A stretch of DNA of 64,000 bases, from contig NZ_JASZYB010000001.1 of the NCBI RefSeq assembly GCF_030317205.1, positions 1,922,001 to 1,986,000 of the forward strand, in the 5' to 3' direction. The position numbers were made by a program, and so were the translations under genes. The notes below the pieces were generated by a model. It was not told where the DNA came from, did not search any database, and saw nothing but the letters and a program-made list of their open reading frames with translations. Origin of the DNA: Variovorax sp. J2L1-78 (GTDB lineage: Bacteria; Pseudomonadota; Gammaproteobacteria; Burkholderiales; Burkholderiaceae_C). This document shows, one piece after another, positions 49,217-58,569 of this stretch; the stretch's first letter is position 1; every line of letters begins with the position of its first letter.

Positions 49217-49867
49217 ATGTTCTTTTCCGATCGTGTCGATGCCGCGCAACAGCTTTCGCAGTCGCTGCAGAGGCGGAAGGGGCATCGTCCGCTGATCCTC
49301 GCCATCCCGCGCGGCGCACTCGAGATCGGCCGGCTGGTGGCCGATCGCCTGGACGGCGAACTCGACGTGGTGCTCGTGCGCAAGCTGCGGGCACCCTCCT
49401 CGCCGGAATTCGCCATCGGTTCGATCGACGAGAGCGGATGGACCTACATCGCGCCCCACGCGCGCGCCGCCGGTGCGGACGAGCGCTACATCGAGCAGGA
49501 GAAGCGTGCCCAGCTCGCGCTGCTGCAGGACCGTCGCCGGCGCTACACGCCCGATCGGGCACCGATCGACGCGAACGGGCGGATCGCCATCGTGGTGGAC
49601 GACGGCCTCGCGACCGGCGCGACCATGGTGGCCGCGCTGCACGCCGTCCGTGCGCGGCAACCGACAAGGCTGATCTGCGCCGTGCCTGTCGCATCGCCCG
49701 AAGCCATCGCGCTGGTGCGCCCCCTCGCCGACGAGGTCGTGTGCTTGCATGCACCCGAGGACTTCGGTTCGGTCGGACGGTTCTACCAGTCGTTCGATCA
49801 GGTCGAGGACGAGCAGGCGATCCGCCTGCTCAACGCGTCGGGCCCGCGCATTGCCAGGCCGCAGTGA
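49217..49867 (+). CDS. Phosphoribosyltransferase family protein
   Basis: A 216-residue type I PRTase. The PRPP loop is VVDDGLATGATM (about residues 136-147), and LVRKLRAPSSPEFAIGSI is typical of a family found with stress clusters and alpha/beta-hydrolase fusions, of unknown substrate. AGGAGA lies before the ATG. It is followed after 40 bases by the helix-hairpin-helix gene. Confidence 0.87.
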   Translation: MFFSDRVDAAQQLSQSLQRRKGHRPLILAIPRGALEIGRLVADRLDGELDVVLVRKLRAPSSPEFAIGSIDESGWTYIAPHARAAGADERYIEQEKRAQLALLQDRRRRYTPDRAPIDANGRIAIVVDDGLATGATMVAALHAVRARQPTRLICAVPVASPEAIALVRPLADEVVCLHAPEDFGSVGRFYQSFDQVEDEQAIRLLNASGPRIARPQ

Positions 49868-49907
49868 GCGGGGCGGCAACGGATCGGTGACCACGCTCGG
49901 CGGACGC

Positions 49908-50219
49908 ATGAAGCCAGTCCCGCCAGCCAGGCCCAAGCGCGGCGACGACCCGGCCGTTCCGATCGCCAATGCCGACGTGGCGGCGATGTTCGACGAGATC
50001 GCCGACCTGCTCGAACTGCAGGCGGCCAGCATCTTCCGCATCCGCGCCTACCGCAATGCCGCGCGCATGCTGGGCGACCTGGGCCGCGGCGTGCAGGGCA
50101 TGGTGGCGCAGCGCGAAGACCTGGACGCGCTGCCCGGCATCGGGCCCGCCCGCGCACGCGCGCTGCAGCAGGCGCTCGGCATCCGCACGCTCGAGGATGT
50201 GCAGCGCGCCCTGGCCTAG
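49908..50219 (+). CDS. Stand-alone PolX-like helix-hairpin-helix protein
   Basis: A 103-residue protein: NADVAAMFDEIADLLELQAA, FRIRAYRNAARMLGDLGRGV and LPGIGPARARALQQALGI. This is the 8-kDa-like N-terminal segment of bacterial family X DNA polymerases plus one HhH motif. The polymerase palm and the PHP domain of PolX (about 570 residues) are absent, and no polymerase motif follows. It may be a separate DNA-binding protein or a fragment. The ATG at 49908 lacks a strong ribosome site. Confidence 0.75.
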   Translation: MKPVPPARPKRGDDPAVPIANADVAAMFDEIADLLELQAASIFRIRAYRNAARMLGDLGRGVQGMVAQREDLDALPGIGPARARALQQALGIRTLEDVQRALA

Positions 50220-50284
50220 GTCGAAAGCCAAGCCCACGTCGCCGCCTTTGAGCAGCAATGCTTCAGGCGATTTGGACCAGCGAA

Positions 50285-50301
50285 TACGCTCAATGAGCGT
50301 A
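50285..50301. promoter_or_regulatory. 17-bp palindrome upstream of small HTH gene
   Basis: Perfect 8-bp arms TACGCTCA/TGAGCGTA around one A, 70 bases before the HTH gene. It is a probable operator for that XRE-type protein; ACAATG follows at the position of a weak -10. Confidence 0.6.
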
Positions 50302-50371
50302 CAATGCCCCGCCAACGCAGTTCCAGTTCTCCCCGTCGCGCACGCGGCGCGGGTTCTTGTCATCGGCAGCC

Positions 50372-50590
50372 ATGACCGACTCGAAGCCGCAAAGCCCCAC
50401 ACCAGCAGCCATACGCGAAGCCCGCCTTGCTGCAGGCCTCACACAAACAGAGGCAGCACAAACGGTACGGGCGTCGCTGCGGGGATGGCAGCAATGGGAA
50501 GCCGGTGACCGGGCGATGCCGCCCGGTTTGTTCGAGCTGTTCATGCTCAAGACCGGGCAATGGCCGCTCGGCGATGAAGCGGGGAACTGA
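50372..50590 (+). CDS. Small XRE-type helix-turn-helix protein
   Basis: A 72-residue protein with TPAAIREARLAAGLTQTEAA and RASLRGWQQWEAGDRAMPPGLFELF, the HTH scan-and-turn pattern of small phage or plasmid regulators. It is 18 bases upstream of the integrase relic on the same strand. It probably controlled the integrase module through the palindrome at 50285. Confidence 0.75.
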   Translation: MTDSKPQSPTPAAIREARLAAGLTQTEAAQTVRASLRGWQQWEAGDRAMPPGLFELFMLKTGQWPLGDEAGN

Positions 50591-50608
50591 GTAGCGAGGA
50601 TCAAAGAC

Positions 50609-51166
50609 ATGGCGGGCGCAGCAGCAACCAATACAGGTTTCCCCGGTGTGGAGGTACACGGAAAGTCGATCCGTATCGCCTTCATGTACCAAGGTGCCCG
50701 CATCGGTACACGCTCGGCATCGAACCGACCCGCCACAATATCAAGCACGCCGTTCAAGGTGCCCAAGACCAAGAAGGAGCGAACCGTGTTGCTGCAACCG
50801 CCGGCGCGCGGAGCGCTGAAGGTGTTGATCGCAGACGCGGAGCAGCGCGAGCCTGCCGACCTGACCGTCTGGCTGAACCGCCATGAATCGCGCATCGATC
50901 GCGTGCGCGTGCTGCTGTCGCCAAAGACGCAGGCTCGCGAGAAGGTCGTCAACGACTACTTCGTGCCGAGCGCCTGCAACACCAAGTGGGCCATCGCGAA
51001 CCAGATGGGCCACAGCGACTATTCCATGCTCGTCACCGTTTATGGTCGATGGATTGATACGGAGTCCCCCAGAGCGCTGGAGCGTATCTGGGCGAGCATG
51101 CAAAACATGGCAAAAAGTACCCCCAACTTGCCTCATAAAACCGATGCAGAAACTGCAAGTTATTGA
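50609..51166 (+). pseudogene. Tyrosine integrase relic with internal deletion
   Basis: The frame starts with an integrase arm-binding domain (GFPGVEVHGKSIRIAFMYQG). The continuation YTLGIEPTRHNIKHAV lies in another frame just after 50705, and near 50757 the sequence jumps to VPKTKKERTVLL from the catalytic domain. The core-binding domain and first catalytic Arg are gone. The His/Tyr end survives as ANQMGHSDYSMLVTVYGRWID. The product cannot recombine DNA. The 3' end abuts mutS (5 bases between stop and ATG). Confidence 0.75.
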
Positions 51167-51171
51167 TTTAT

Positions 51172-53802
51172 ATGGATAAGTTAGACGTTTCTGCGCATAC
51201 GCCGATGATGGCGCAGTATTTCCGCCTCAAGGCGGACCACCCGGACACGCTGCTGTTCTACCGGATGGGCGACTTCTACGAACTGTTCTACGGCGACGCC
51301 GAAAAGGCCGCGCGACTGCTCGACATCACGCTGACGCAGCGCGGCCAGTCAGGCGGGCAGCCGGTGGTGATGGCGGGCGTGCCCTTTCATGCCGTCGATG
51401 CCTACCTGGGGCGGCTCATCAAGCTGGGCGAATCGGTCGCCATCTGCGAACAGGTCGGCGAGGTCGGTGCCGGGAAGGGGCCGGTCGAGCGCAAGGTGAT
51501 GCGGGTGGTCACGCCCGGCACGCTGACCGATGCGGAGCTGCTCAACGACAAGAGCGAGTCGCTGCTGCTCGCAGTGCAGGCCAGCGGCCGCAATGCCATC
51601 GGCCTGGCCTGGCTGAGCGTGACCGGCGCCGAACTGCGCCTGGCCGAATGTCCGGCCGACACGCTCGAAGCCTGGATCGCCCGCATTGCGCCGAGCGAAC
51701 TGCTCTACAACGCCGAGGTCACGCCGGCCTTCGAGAACCGGCTGAAGGCCGCGCGTGCCGCGCAGCCCTTCACGCTGTCGGTGCGGCCGGCGTGGCAGTT
51801 CGACGGCGCGCTGGGCGAACGCAAGCTGTGCGAGCAGCTGGGCAGCACCAGCCTCGCCGCCTGGAACGCCGAAGGCCTGCCCAACGCGCACGCCGCCGCG
51901 TCGGCCCTGCTGGGCTATGCCGAACACACGCAGGGGCGCGCGCTGTCGCATGTGCAGCGCCTGACGGTCGAGCGCGACGGCGACCTGATCGAACTGCCGC
52001 CCGCCACGCGGCGCAACCTCGAACTCGTGCAGACGCTGCGCGGCGAGGATTCGCCCACCCTCTTCTCGCTGCTCGACACCTGCATGACCGGCATGGGCAG
52101 TCGCCTGCTCAAGCGCTGGCTGTTGTCGCCCCGGCGCGAGCGCAGCGAGGCGCAGGCCCGGCTCGATGCCATCGGCACGCTGCAGTCGCACGCGCCCGGC
52201 GCGGCGGTGGCGCCGTGGCGTGCCCTGCGCGACGCATTGAAGAACACCAGCGACGTCGAGCGCATCGCCGCACGCATCGCGCTGCGCCAGGTGCGCCCGC
52301 GCGAACTGGTCGCGCTGCGGCTGGCGCTGGCCAAGGCGGAGCAACTCGCCCCCCTGCTGCCCGGGGACGCCGCGCTGCTCCAGCAGATTGCGCAGACGCT
52401 CGCGCCGCCGGCCGGCTGTGTCGAGCTGCTGGTGAGCGCGATGAAGCCCGACCCAGCTGCGCTGGTGCGCGACGGCGGCGTGATCGCCACCGGGCACGAC
52501 GCCGAGCTCGACGAGCTGCGCGCCATCAGCGAGAACTGCGACGACTTCCTGCTCCAGCTCGAAGTGCAGGAGCGCGAGCGCACCGGCATCTCGAACCTGC
52601 GGGTGCAGTTCAACCGGGTGCACGGCTTCTACATCGAGGTGACGCAGAGCGCGCTCGCGAAGGTGCCCGACAACTACCGCCGCCGTCAGACGCTGAAGAA
52701 TGCCGAGCGCTTCATCACGCCCGAGCTCAAGGCCTTCGAGGACAAGGCGCTGAGCGCGCAGGACCGCGCCTTGGCCCGCGAGAAGTGGCTGTACGAGCAA
52801 CTGCTCGACGCGCTGCAGCCGCACGTCAACGCGCTCACGCGCCTGGCCACGGGCATCGCGACGCTCGACGCGCTGTGCACACTGGCCGAGCGCTCGCACA
52901 CGCTGCACTGGAAGGCGCCCGGCTTCGTGGCGCACCCCTGCATCGAGATCGTGCAGGGCCGCCATCCGGTGGTGGAAGCGCGGCTGGCCGAGAAGTCGTC
53001 GGGCGGCTTCATCGCCAACGACACGGCGCTTGGGCCCCAGCAGCGCATGCAGGTCATCACCGGGCCGAACATGGGCGGCAAGTCGACCTACATGCGGCAG
53101 ATCGCGATCATCGTGCTGCTGGCCTCCATCGGCTCGCACGTGCCGGCGACCGCCTGCCGGCTCGGACCGATCGACGCCATCCACACCCGCATCGGCGCGG
53201 CGGACGACCTGGCCAACGCGCAGTCGACCTTCATGCTGGAGATGACCGAGGCGGCGCAGATCCTGCACAGCGCTTCGGCACAGTCGCTGGTGCTGATGGA
53301 CGAGATCGGCCGCGGCACCAGCACCTTCGACGGCCTGGCGCTGGCCGCCGGCATCGCGGCGCAGCTGCACGACCGCACCAAGGCCTTCACGCTGTTCGCC
53401 ACGCACTACTTCGAGCTGACCGAATTCCCCGCCACGCACCACGGCGCGGTGAACATGCACGTGAGCGCGACGGAGTCCGGCCGCGACATCGTCTTCCTGC
53501 ACGAGATGCAGCCGGGGCCGGCCAGCAAGAGCTACGGCATCCAGGTGGCGCGGCTGGCCGGCATGCCCGCGGCGGTGGTCAACCATGCGCGCCAGGCTCT
53601 CGAAGCGCTGGAGGCGCAGCAGACGCAGACGCGCGCGCAGGTCGACCTGTTCGCCCCGCCGCCGGCCGCACAGGCCCCGGCGACGAGCGCCGTAGAATCG
53701 GCCCTGGCCACGCTGGACCTCGACGCGATGAGCCCCCGGGAGGCGCTGGAAGCGCTGTACACACTTCAAAAACTCAACCAGCGCGAAACCGGTCGAGGCT
53801 GA
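51172..53802 (+). CDS. mutS: DNA mismatch repair protein MutS
   Basis: An 876-residue protein. The mismatch-recognition loop is [11 protein letters not shown]; the ATPase has [14 protein letters not shown] (Walker A), [13 protein letters not shown] (Walker B) and [10 protein letters not shown]. MutS binds base mismatches and recruits MutL. The start is unusual: [17 protein letters not shown], where homologues carry a different, often longer N-terminus. The upstream bases (TTATTGATTTAT) have no ribosome site and belong to the integrase relic, so the native 5' end may have been replaced. Confidence 0.95.
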   Translation: MDKLDVSAHTPMMAQYFRLKADHPDTLLFYRMGDFYELFYGDAEKAARLLDITLTQRGQSGGQPVVMAGVPFHAVDAYLGRLIKLGESVAICEQVGEVGAGKGPVERKVMRVVTPGTLTDAELLNDKSESLLLAVQASGRNAIGLAWLSVTGAELRLAECPADTLEAWIARIAPSELLYNAEVTPAFENRLKAARAAQPFTLSVRPAWQFDGALGERKLCEQLGSTSLAAWNAEGLPNAHAAASALLGYAEHTQGRALSHVQRLTVERDGDLIELPPATRRNLELVQTLRGEDSPTLFSLLDTCMTGMGSRLLKRWLLSPRRERSEAQARLDAIGTLQSHAPGAAVAPWRALRDALKNTSDVERIAARIALRQVRPRELVALRLALAKAEQLAPLLPGDAALLQQIAQTLAPPAGCVELLVSAMKPDPAALVRDGGVIATGHDAELDELRAISENCDDFLLQLEVQERERTGISNLRVQFNRVHGFYIEVTQSALAKVPDNYRRRQTLKNAERFITPELKAFEDKALSAQDRALAREKWLYEQLLDALQPHVNALTRLATGIATLDALCTLAERSHTLHWKAPGFVAHPCIEIVQGRHPVVEARLAEKSSGGFIANDTALGPQQRMQVITGPNMGGKSTYMRQIAIIVLLASIGSHVPATACRLGPIDAIHTRIGAADDLANAQSTFMLEMTEAAQILHSASAQSLVLMDEIGRGTSTFDGLALAAGIAAQLHDRTKAFTLFATHYFELTEFPATHHGAVNMHVSATESGRDIVFLHEMQPGPASKSYGIQVARLAGMPAAVVNHARQALEALEAQQTQTRAQVDLFAPPPAAQAPATSAVESALATLDLDAMSPREALEALYTLQKLNQRETGRG

Positions 53803-53830
53803 GTCGGCCCGAATCGTGCGAGACGACCCC

Positions 53831-54670
53831 ATGACTTACTGCGTAGGCATCAAACTCAACGCCGGACTGGTGTTCCTCTCCGACTCGCGCACGAACGCGG
53901 GCGTGGACCACATCAGCACCTTCCGCAAGATGATCGTCTACGAGCAGCCGGGCGACCGCGTCATGGTGCTGCTGTCGGCCGGCAACCTGAGCATCTCGCA
54001 GTCGGTGCGCGAAATCCTCCAGATCGAGGAGCTGCGCGAGACGCAGGAAGACGGCGAGCCCGGTCCGCCCATCACCATCTGGAACGCCAAGAGCATGTTC
54101 GATGCCGCGCGCGTGCTCGGCGCGGCCGTGCGGCACGTGTACGACCGCGACGCCGAAGCACTCAAGCACGCCGGACTGGACTTCAACGTGTCCTTCGTCT
54201 TCGGCGGCCAGGTCAAGGGTGAAGGCATGCGGCTCTTTCTCGTCTACTCGGCCGGCAACTTCATCGAGGCCACCAACGAGACGCCCTACTTCCAGATCGG
54301 CGAATCGAAGTACGGCAAGCCGGTGCTCGACCGCGTGCTCACGCCCGACACGCCGCTCGACGAGGCCGCCAAGTGCGCGCTGGTGTCGATGGATTCCACG
54401 ATGAAGTCGAACCTCTCGGTGGGCCTTCCGCTCGACCTGGTGGTGTACGAGGCGAACCGCTTGGAGACCGACAAGATCGTCTGCCTGGACGCCAACAACC
54501 CGTACTACCAGATGATGCACAACAGCTGGGGCCAGAAGCTGCGCGAGGTGTTCGACAGCATCGAGGATCCGGTCTGGGACGGCAGCGCAAGTGCCCACCC
54601 GCTGATGATGCCGGCCGCGCGGCACAGCCCGCTGCGCAAGATCTCGACGCCGGACGAAAAACTGATCTAG
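53831..54670 (+). CDS. Anbu (proteasome-like peptidase)
   Basis: A 279-residue Ntn-hydrolase. The start MTYCVGIKLNAGLVFLSDSR has the Thr right after Met as the nucleophile, Asp18 and Lys33 (TFRKM) as in proteasomal beta subunits, and FVFGGQVKGEG further on. This is the ancestral-beta-subunit (Anbu) family. Anbu is often found near alpha-E, transglutaminase and ATP-grasp genes; none of these is here, so it is an orphan. It sits 28 bases downstream of mutS. Confidence 0.9.
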   Translation: MTYCVGIKLNAGLVFLSDSRTNAGVDHISTFRKMIVYEQPGDRVMVLLSAGNLSISQSVREILQIEELRETQEDGEPGPPITIWNAKSMFDAARVLGAAVRHVYDRDAEALKHAGLDFNVSFVFGGQVKGEGMRLFLVYSAGNFIEATNETPYFQIGESKYGKPVLDRVLTPDTPLDEAAKCALVSMDSTMKSNLSVGLPLDLVVYEANRLETDKIVCLDANNPYYQMMHNSWGQKLREVFDSIEDPVWDGSASAHPLMMPAARHSPLRKISTPDEKLI

Positions 54671-54675
54671 CGCCT

Positions 54676-55491
54676 GTGACCGGGGTGACGCTGCCGCCTG
54701 TCGTCTTCTCGCACGGGAACAGCTTTCCGGCGAGCACCTACCGCGTCATGCTCGACAGCCTGCGCAGCCGCGGGCTCGACGTGCACGCCATCGAGAAGTT
54801 CGGGCACGACCCGAAGTACCCCGTCACCAACAACTGGCCGCACTTGGTCGAGCAACTCGCCGACTTCACGCGCGGCCTGGTGAAGCAGGCCGGTCAGCCG
54901 GCCTTCCTGGTGGGTCATTCGCTCGGCGGCTTTCTCAGCCTGATGTGCGCCGCACGCCATCCGATGCTCGCGCGCGGCGTCGTGATGATCGACTCGCCGC
55001 TGGTCGGCGGCTGGCGCGCCAACACGCTGGGCCTGGTCAAGCGCACGCCGCTCCTGAAGTCCGTGTCGCCGGGCTCGGTGAGCCGCAAGCGGCGCACCGC
55101 CTGGGACGACCGCGAGGCGGCCTTCGAGCATTTCCGCGCCAAGCGCGCCTTCGCGCGCTGGGACGAACGGGTGCTGCGCGACTACGTGGACTACGGCATG
55201 CGCGCATCGCCGGGTGCCCTGACGCTCAGCTTCGACCGCGACGTGGAGACCGCCATCTACGACACCCTGCCGAACAACCTCGCCCCTCTGCTGCGCGCCA
55301 ACCCCCTGCACTGCCGTGTCGCCTTCATCGGCGGACGCCAGTCGGTCGAGATGCGCCGCGTCGGCCTCGCGATGACCGAGCGCGTGACGCGCGGGCGCAT
55401 GTCGATGCTCGACGGGACGCACCTGTTCCCGATGGAAAAGCCGATCGCGACGGCGGCGGCGGTGGAAGCGGCGCTGCGCAATCTGCTGTGA
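54676..55491 (+). CDS. Alpha/beta hydrolase
   Basis: A 271-residue hydrolase with HGNSFP (oxyanion strand end), LVGHSLGG (nucleophile Ser, about residue 80) and DGTHLFPME (catalytic His). There is no long cap domain and no signal peptide. The substrate is unknown. The start is GTG, 5 bases after the Anbu stop; a GTG three codons in is also possible. The two genes are probably cotranscribed. Confidence 0.88.
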   Translation: MTGVTLPPVVFSHGNSFPASTYRVMLDSLRSRGLDVHAIEKFGHDPKYPVTNNWPHLVEQLADFTRGLVKQAGQPAFLVGHSLGGFLSLMCAARHPMLARGVVMIDSPLVGGWRANTLGLVKRTPLLKSVSPGSVSRKRRTAWDDREAAFEHFRAKRAFARWDERVLRDYVDYGMRASPGALTLSFDRDVETAIYDTLPNNLAPLLRANPLHCRVAFIGGRQSVEMRRVGLAMTERVTRGRMSMLDGTHLFPMEKPIATAAAVEAALRNLL

Positions 55492-55515
55492 TTGCGACGG
55501 GCCGACGCCATGCCG

Positions 55516-56340
55516 TCACTCCGCCCAGACCACCACCCCCGTCCACGCCGTCGCCAGCACCACGATGCCGAACACGATGCGGTAGTAGGCGAAAGGCACG
55601 AAGGTGTGCGTGCTGATGTACCTGAGCAGCCAGCGCACGCAGAGCCAGGCACTCAGGAACGAGAACAGCAGCCCGACCGCGAAGAGCGGGATGTCGGCCA
55701 CCGACAGCAGCGCGCGTTCCTTGTAGAGGCTGTACGCGCCGGCACCGATCAGTGTCGGGATGGCGAGGAAGAAGGAAAAGTCGGTGGCGGCCTGGCGGCT
55801 CAGGCCGAGCAGCATGCCACCGATGATGGTCGAGCCGCTGCGACTGGTGCCGGGGATCATCGCGAAGCACTGCACCAGGCCGACCTTGAGCGCATCCCAC
55901 GGCGTCATGTCGTCGACGTTTTCGATGCGCACCGAACCCGGCGGCCGTTTTTCGGCCCATAGGATGATGAAGCCGCCGATGATGAAGGTGGTGGCGACCA
56001 CGACGGGCGTGAACAGGTGTTCCTTGATCACCTTGCCGAACAGCAGCCCCAGCACCACGGCGGGCAGGAAGCCGATCAGCACGTTGAGCGCCAGCCGGCG
56101 GGCCTTGGCCTGCCGCGGCAGCGCGACCACGGTCGAATGGATCTTCTGCCAATACACGAGGATGACCGCGAAGATCGCGCCGGTCTGGATCGCGATGTCG
56201 AACACCTTGGCCTTCGCGTCGTCGAAGCCCAGCAGCGACCCGGCGAGGATGAGGTGACCCGTCGACGAGATCGGCAGGAACTCGGTCAGCCCCTCGACGA
56301 TGCCCATGACCGCGGCCTTGGCCAGCAAAACGATATCCAC
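55516..56340 (-). CDS. uppP: Undecaprenyl-diphosphatase
   Basis: A 274-residue membrane enzyme (BacA family) with [21 protein letters not shown] and [20 protein letters not shown], the two conserved halves that hold the catalytic residues. It recycles undecaprenyl pyrophosphate for peptidoglycan and O-antigen synthesis. It is the only gene on its transcript, ending 24 bases from the hydrolase. Confidence 0.96.
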   Translation of the reverse strand: MDIVLLAKAAVMGIVEGLTEFLPISSTGHLILAGSLLGFDDAKAKVFDIAIQTGAIFAVILVYWQKIHSTVVALPRQAKARRLALNVLIGFLPAVVLGLLFGKVIKEHLFTPVVVATTFIIGGFIILWAEKRPPGSVRIENVDDMTPWDALKVGLVQCFAMIPGTSRSGSTIIGGMLLGLSRQAATDFSFFLAIPTLIGAGAYSLYKERALLSVADIPLFAVGLLFSFLSAWLCVRWLLRYISTHTFVPFAYYRIVFGIVVLATAWTGVVVWAE

Positions 56341-56428
56341 GCGTGCTCCTTTGAAAGAGCCTGGATTATCGCGAGGGCACGAGTCAGGTGATGATCAGGT
56401 GGCGTTCAGGCTGTGCGCTGCGTCAGGT

Positions 56429-57082
56429 CTATGCCAGCCGCATGCGCAATGCGCGCACGGCGCTGTCGACCGTGGTGAGCACCGGCAGGCCGGTCGCCGC
56501 CTCGCAGGCCGCCCGTGCGCGCGCCATGCTGAACTGGGCCAGTGCGATGCGCTGGCAGCCGCGCGCCTTCAAGGCCACGGCCTGCGCGGCGATCAGCGCG
56601 TCGTGCGTGGCGCCGTCGCCGCGGTTGAGCGCGTCGAGTGCGCCTTCGGCCAACGCGGTCTCGAGCGCGATGCTCGCCGGGAATTCGGGCGGCATCGATG
56701 CCAGCGTCGGCGCGAAGGTGGAGATCAGGCCCAGCGTGCCACTCCCTGCGGCTGCCTCGGCGATCATGGCCTCGTTGGGCTTGAGCACCGGCATCGCCGC
56801 ATGGCGCCGCGCCACCGCCTCGATGCACGGCCCGAAGGCCGAGCAGGTGAAGAGGATGCCCTCGGCACCGGTGTCGACCGCGTACTGCGCGAGCCGATGG
56901 AAGCGCTCGTGCATCGCCGCGTCCAGCCCCTGACCCGACCCCTGCGCGTTCCGCGCGAGGTCGGCCGACAGGCTGTCGTCCAGCAAATTCATGCGCAGGG
57001 CTTCAGGCCAGTCGCGCGCGAAGGCGGCGTTGATCGGTTCGACGGAATGGGTGAGTGCGTGGATCAGGGCAATGCGGGTCAT
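56429..57082 (-). CDS. Aspartate/glutamate racemase family protein
   Basis: A 217-residue protein of the Asp/Glu racemase superfamily. The first active-site cysteine is in LFTCSAFGP. The usual second Cys position (often a GC[TS] motif) here reads RGCQRIALAQFSM, so the second nucleophile is not where expected. It may be a hydantoin-type or decarboxylase-like member. The start is at MTRIALIHAL. Confidence 0.82.
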   Translation of the reverse strand: MTRIALIHALTHSVEPINAAFARDWPEALRMNLLDDSLSADLARNAQGSGQGLDAAMHERFHRLAQYAVDTGAEGILFTCSAFGPCIEAVARRHAAMPVLKPNEAMIAEAAAGSGTLGLISTFAPTLASMPPEFPASIALETALAEGALDALNRGDGATHDALIAAQAVALKARGCQRIALAQFSMARARAACEAATGLPVLTTVDSAVRALRMRLA

Positions 57083-57134
57083 GTGGCGTTCACGGAAGCG
57101 GGCTGGGGAAACGAATGATCGTCTGCGTGCTTCT

Positions 57135-58547
57135 TCAACCCGGCGCCTGCCAGCCGCCACCCAGGCCCTGGATCAACCCCACCGCCGCGATCTGCCGGTT
57201 GACCTGCAACTGCAGCACCGTGCGCCGGGCGCTGAGCGCCGAGGCCTGCGCCGTGACCACCTCGGTGTAGCTCACCTGGCCCGCGCGGTAGCGGTTGAGA
57301 ATCTGCTGCTCGGTGCGGTCCGCGGCGGCCGAAGCCTCGCGGCGCAAGGCCTCCTGCGAGGCCAGGCTGGCGGTGGCGGTGAGCTGGTCTTCGACGCCCT
57401 GGAAGGCGGTCAGCACGGTCTGCCGGTAACTCGCCACCGAGGCGTCGTACGAGGCCTTGGCCGCATCCACCTGCGCGCCGATGGCGCCCGCATCGAACAG
57501 CACCTGCGCCGCCGACAGGCCGATCGACCACAGCGTGTTCGATGCGCTGAACAGGTCGGACACGCGACTGGCCGAACGCCCGAGCGACGCGCTCAGGCTG
57601 AAGCTGGGGTAGTACGCCGAGCGCGCGATGCCGATCTGCGCATTGGCCTTGGCCACGGCCCGCTCGGCCGCTGCGATGTCGGGCCGGCGCTGCAGCAGCG
57701 TCGACGGCACGCCCAGCGGCACCGCGGGCACGACGGGCGTCCACGCCGTCTCGACCGGCAGCTGGAAGTCGGCCGGTGCAACGCCGACCAGCACAGCGAT
57801 GGCGTGCTCGTAGGTGTCGCGCGTGCGCTGGAGCGCGACGCGGTCGGCACGCGTGTTGACCAGTTGCGTCTGCGCCTGCAGCACGTCGCTCTGCGCGGCG
57901 ATGCCGGCCTCGTAGCGGTTGCGCGTGATGGCGTAGGCGCGCTCGTAGCCTTCGAGCGTCTCGGCCAGCAGCGCCAGTTCGGCGTCGGCCTCGCGCAGCG
58001 AGAAGTAATTGGATGCGAGCTCGCCCTGCGCCGACAGGCGCGCGGCGGCCAGGTCGGCCTCGCTCGCCTGCGCCTGGGCCTGCGCGCTGCTGACGTTCTC
58101 GCGCAGCTTGCCCCACAGGTCGGGCGCCCAGTCGGCCCCCAGCGTGGCGCTGGCACTGCCGCGCGCATCGCCGGCGCCACGGGTGCCGCTGCGCTGGGCG
58201 CTGCCCGACAGCGACACCGTCGGGAACAACGACGCACGCGCCTCGCGCACCAGCGCCTGGGCCTGGGCGTAGTTCGCCACCGCGATCGCGATGTTCTGGT
58301 TGGACACCTGCACGCGCTCGACCAGGGCGTTGAGCCCGGCATCGCCGAAGAGCTGCCACCACGGGCCGCGCTCGAACGCATCGGCCGGTGCGGCCGGCAG
58401 CCAGCCTTCGGCCGCGGGCGCTTCCTTCCAGGCACCGGGCGACACCATCGCCGGGCGTTCGTACGCCGGCCCGACCGCGCAGGCGGTGAGCGAAGCGGCG
58501 ACAGCCAGCGCCATCAGGGTGGGCAGGAAGGATGATCGGGCACGCAT
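57135..58547 (-). CDS. RND efflux outer-membrane factor (NodT family)
   Basis: A 470-residue lipoprotein. The signal ends in lipobox LTAC (Cys23) then AVGPAYERP, the NodT hallmark. Two TolC-type repeats follow (LWGKLRENVSSAQAQAQAS, GVPSTLLQRRPDIAAAERAV). It forms the outer-membrane channel. It is 22 bases after the MdtC-like permease gene, so it is the last gene of the efflux operon. Confidence 0.94.
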   Translation of the reverse strand: MRARSSFLPTLMALAVAASLTACAVGPAYERPAMVSPGAWKEAPAAEGWLPAAPADAFERGPWWQLFGDAGLNALVERVQVSNQNIAIAVANYAQAQALVREARASLFPTVSLSGSAQRSGTRGAGDARGSASATLGADWAPDLWGKLRENVSSAQAQAQASEADLAAARLSAQGELASNYFSLREADAELALLAETLEGYERAYAITRNRYEAGIAAQSDVLQAQTQLVNTRADRVALQRTRDTYEHAIAVLVGVAPADFQLPVETAWTPVVPAVPLGVPSTLLQRRPDIAAAERAVAKANAQIGIARSAYYPSFSLSASLGRSASRVSDLFSASNTLWSIGLSAAQVLFDAGAIGAQVDAAKASYDASVASYRQTVLTAFQGVEDQLTATASLASQEALRREASAAADRTEQQILNRYRAGQVSYTEVVTAQASALSARRTVLQLQVNRQIAAVGLIQGLGGGWQAPG

Positions 58548-58569
58548 GGTTTCTCTTCTCTCGTGGGGT

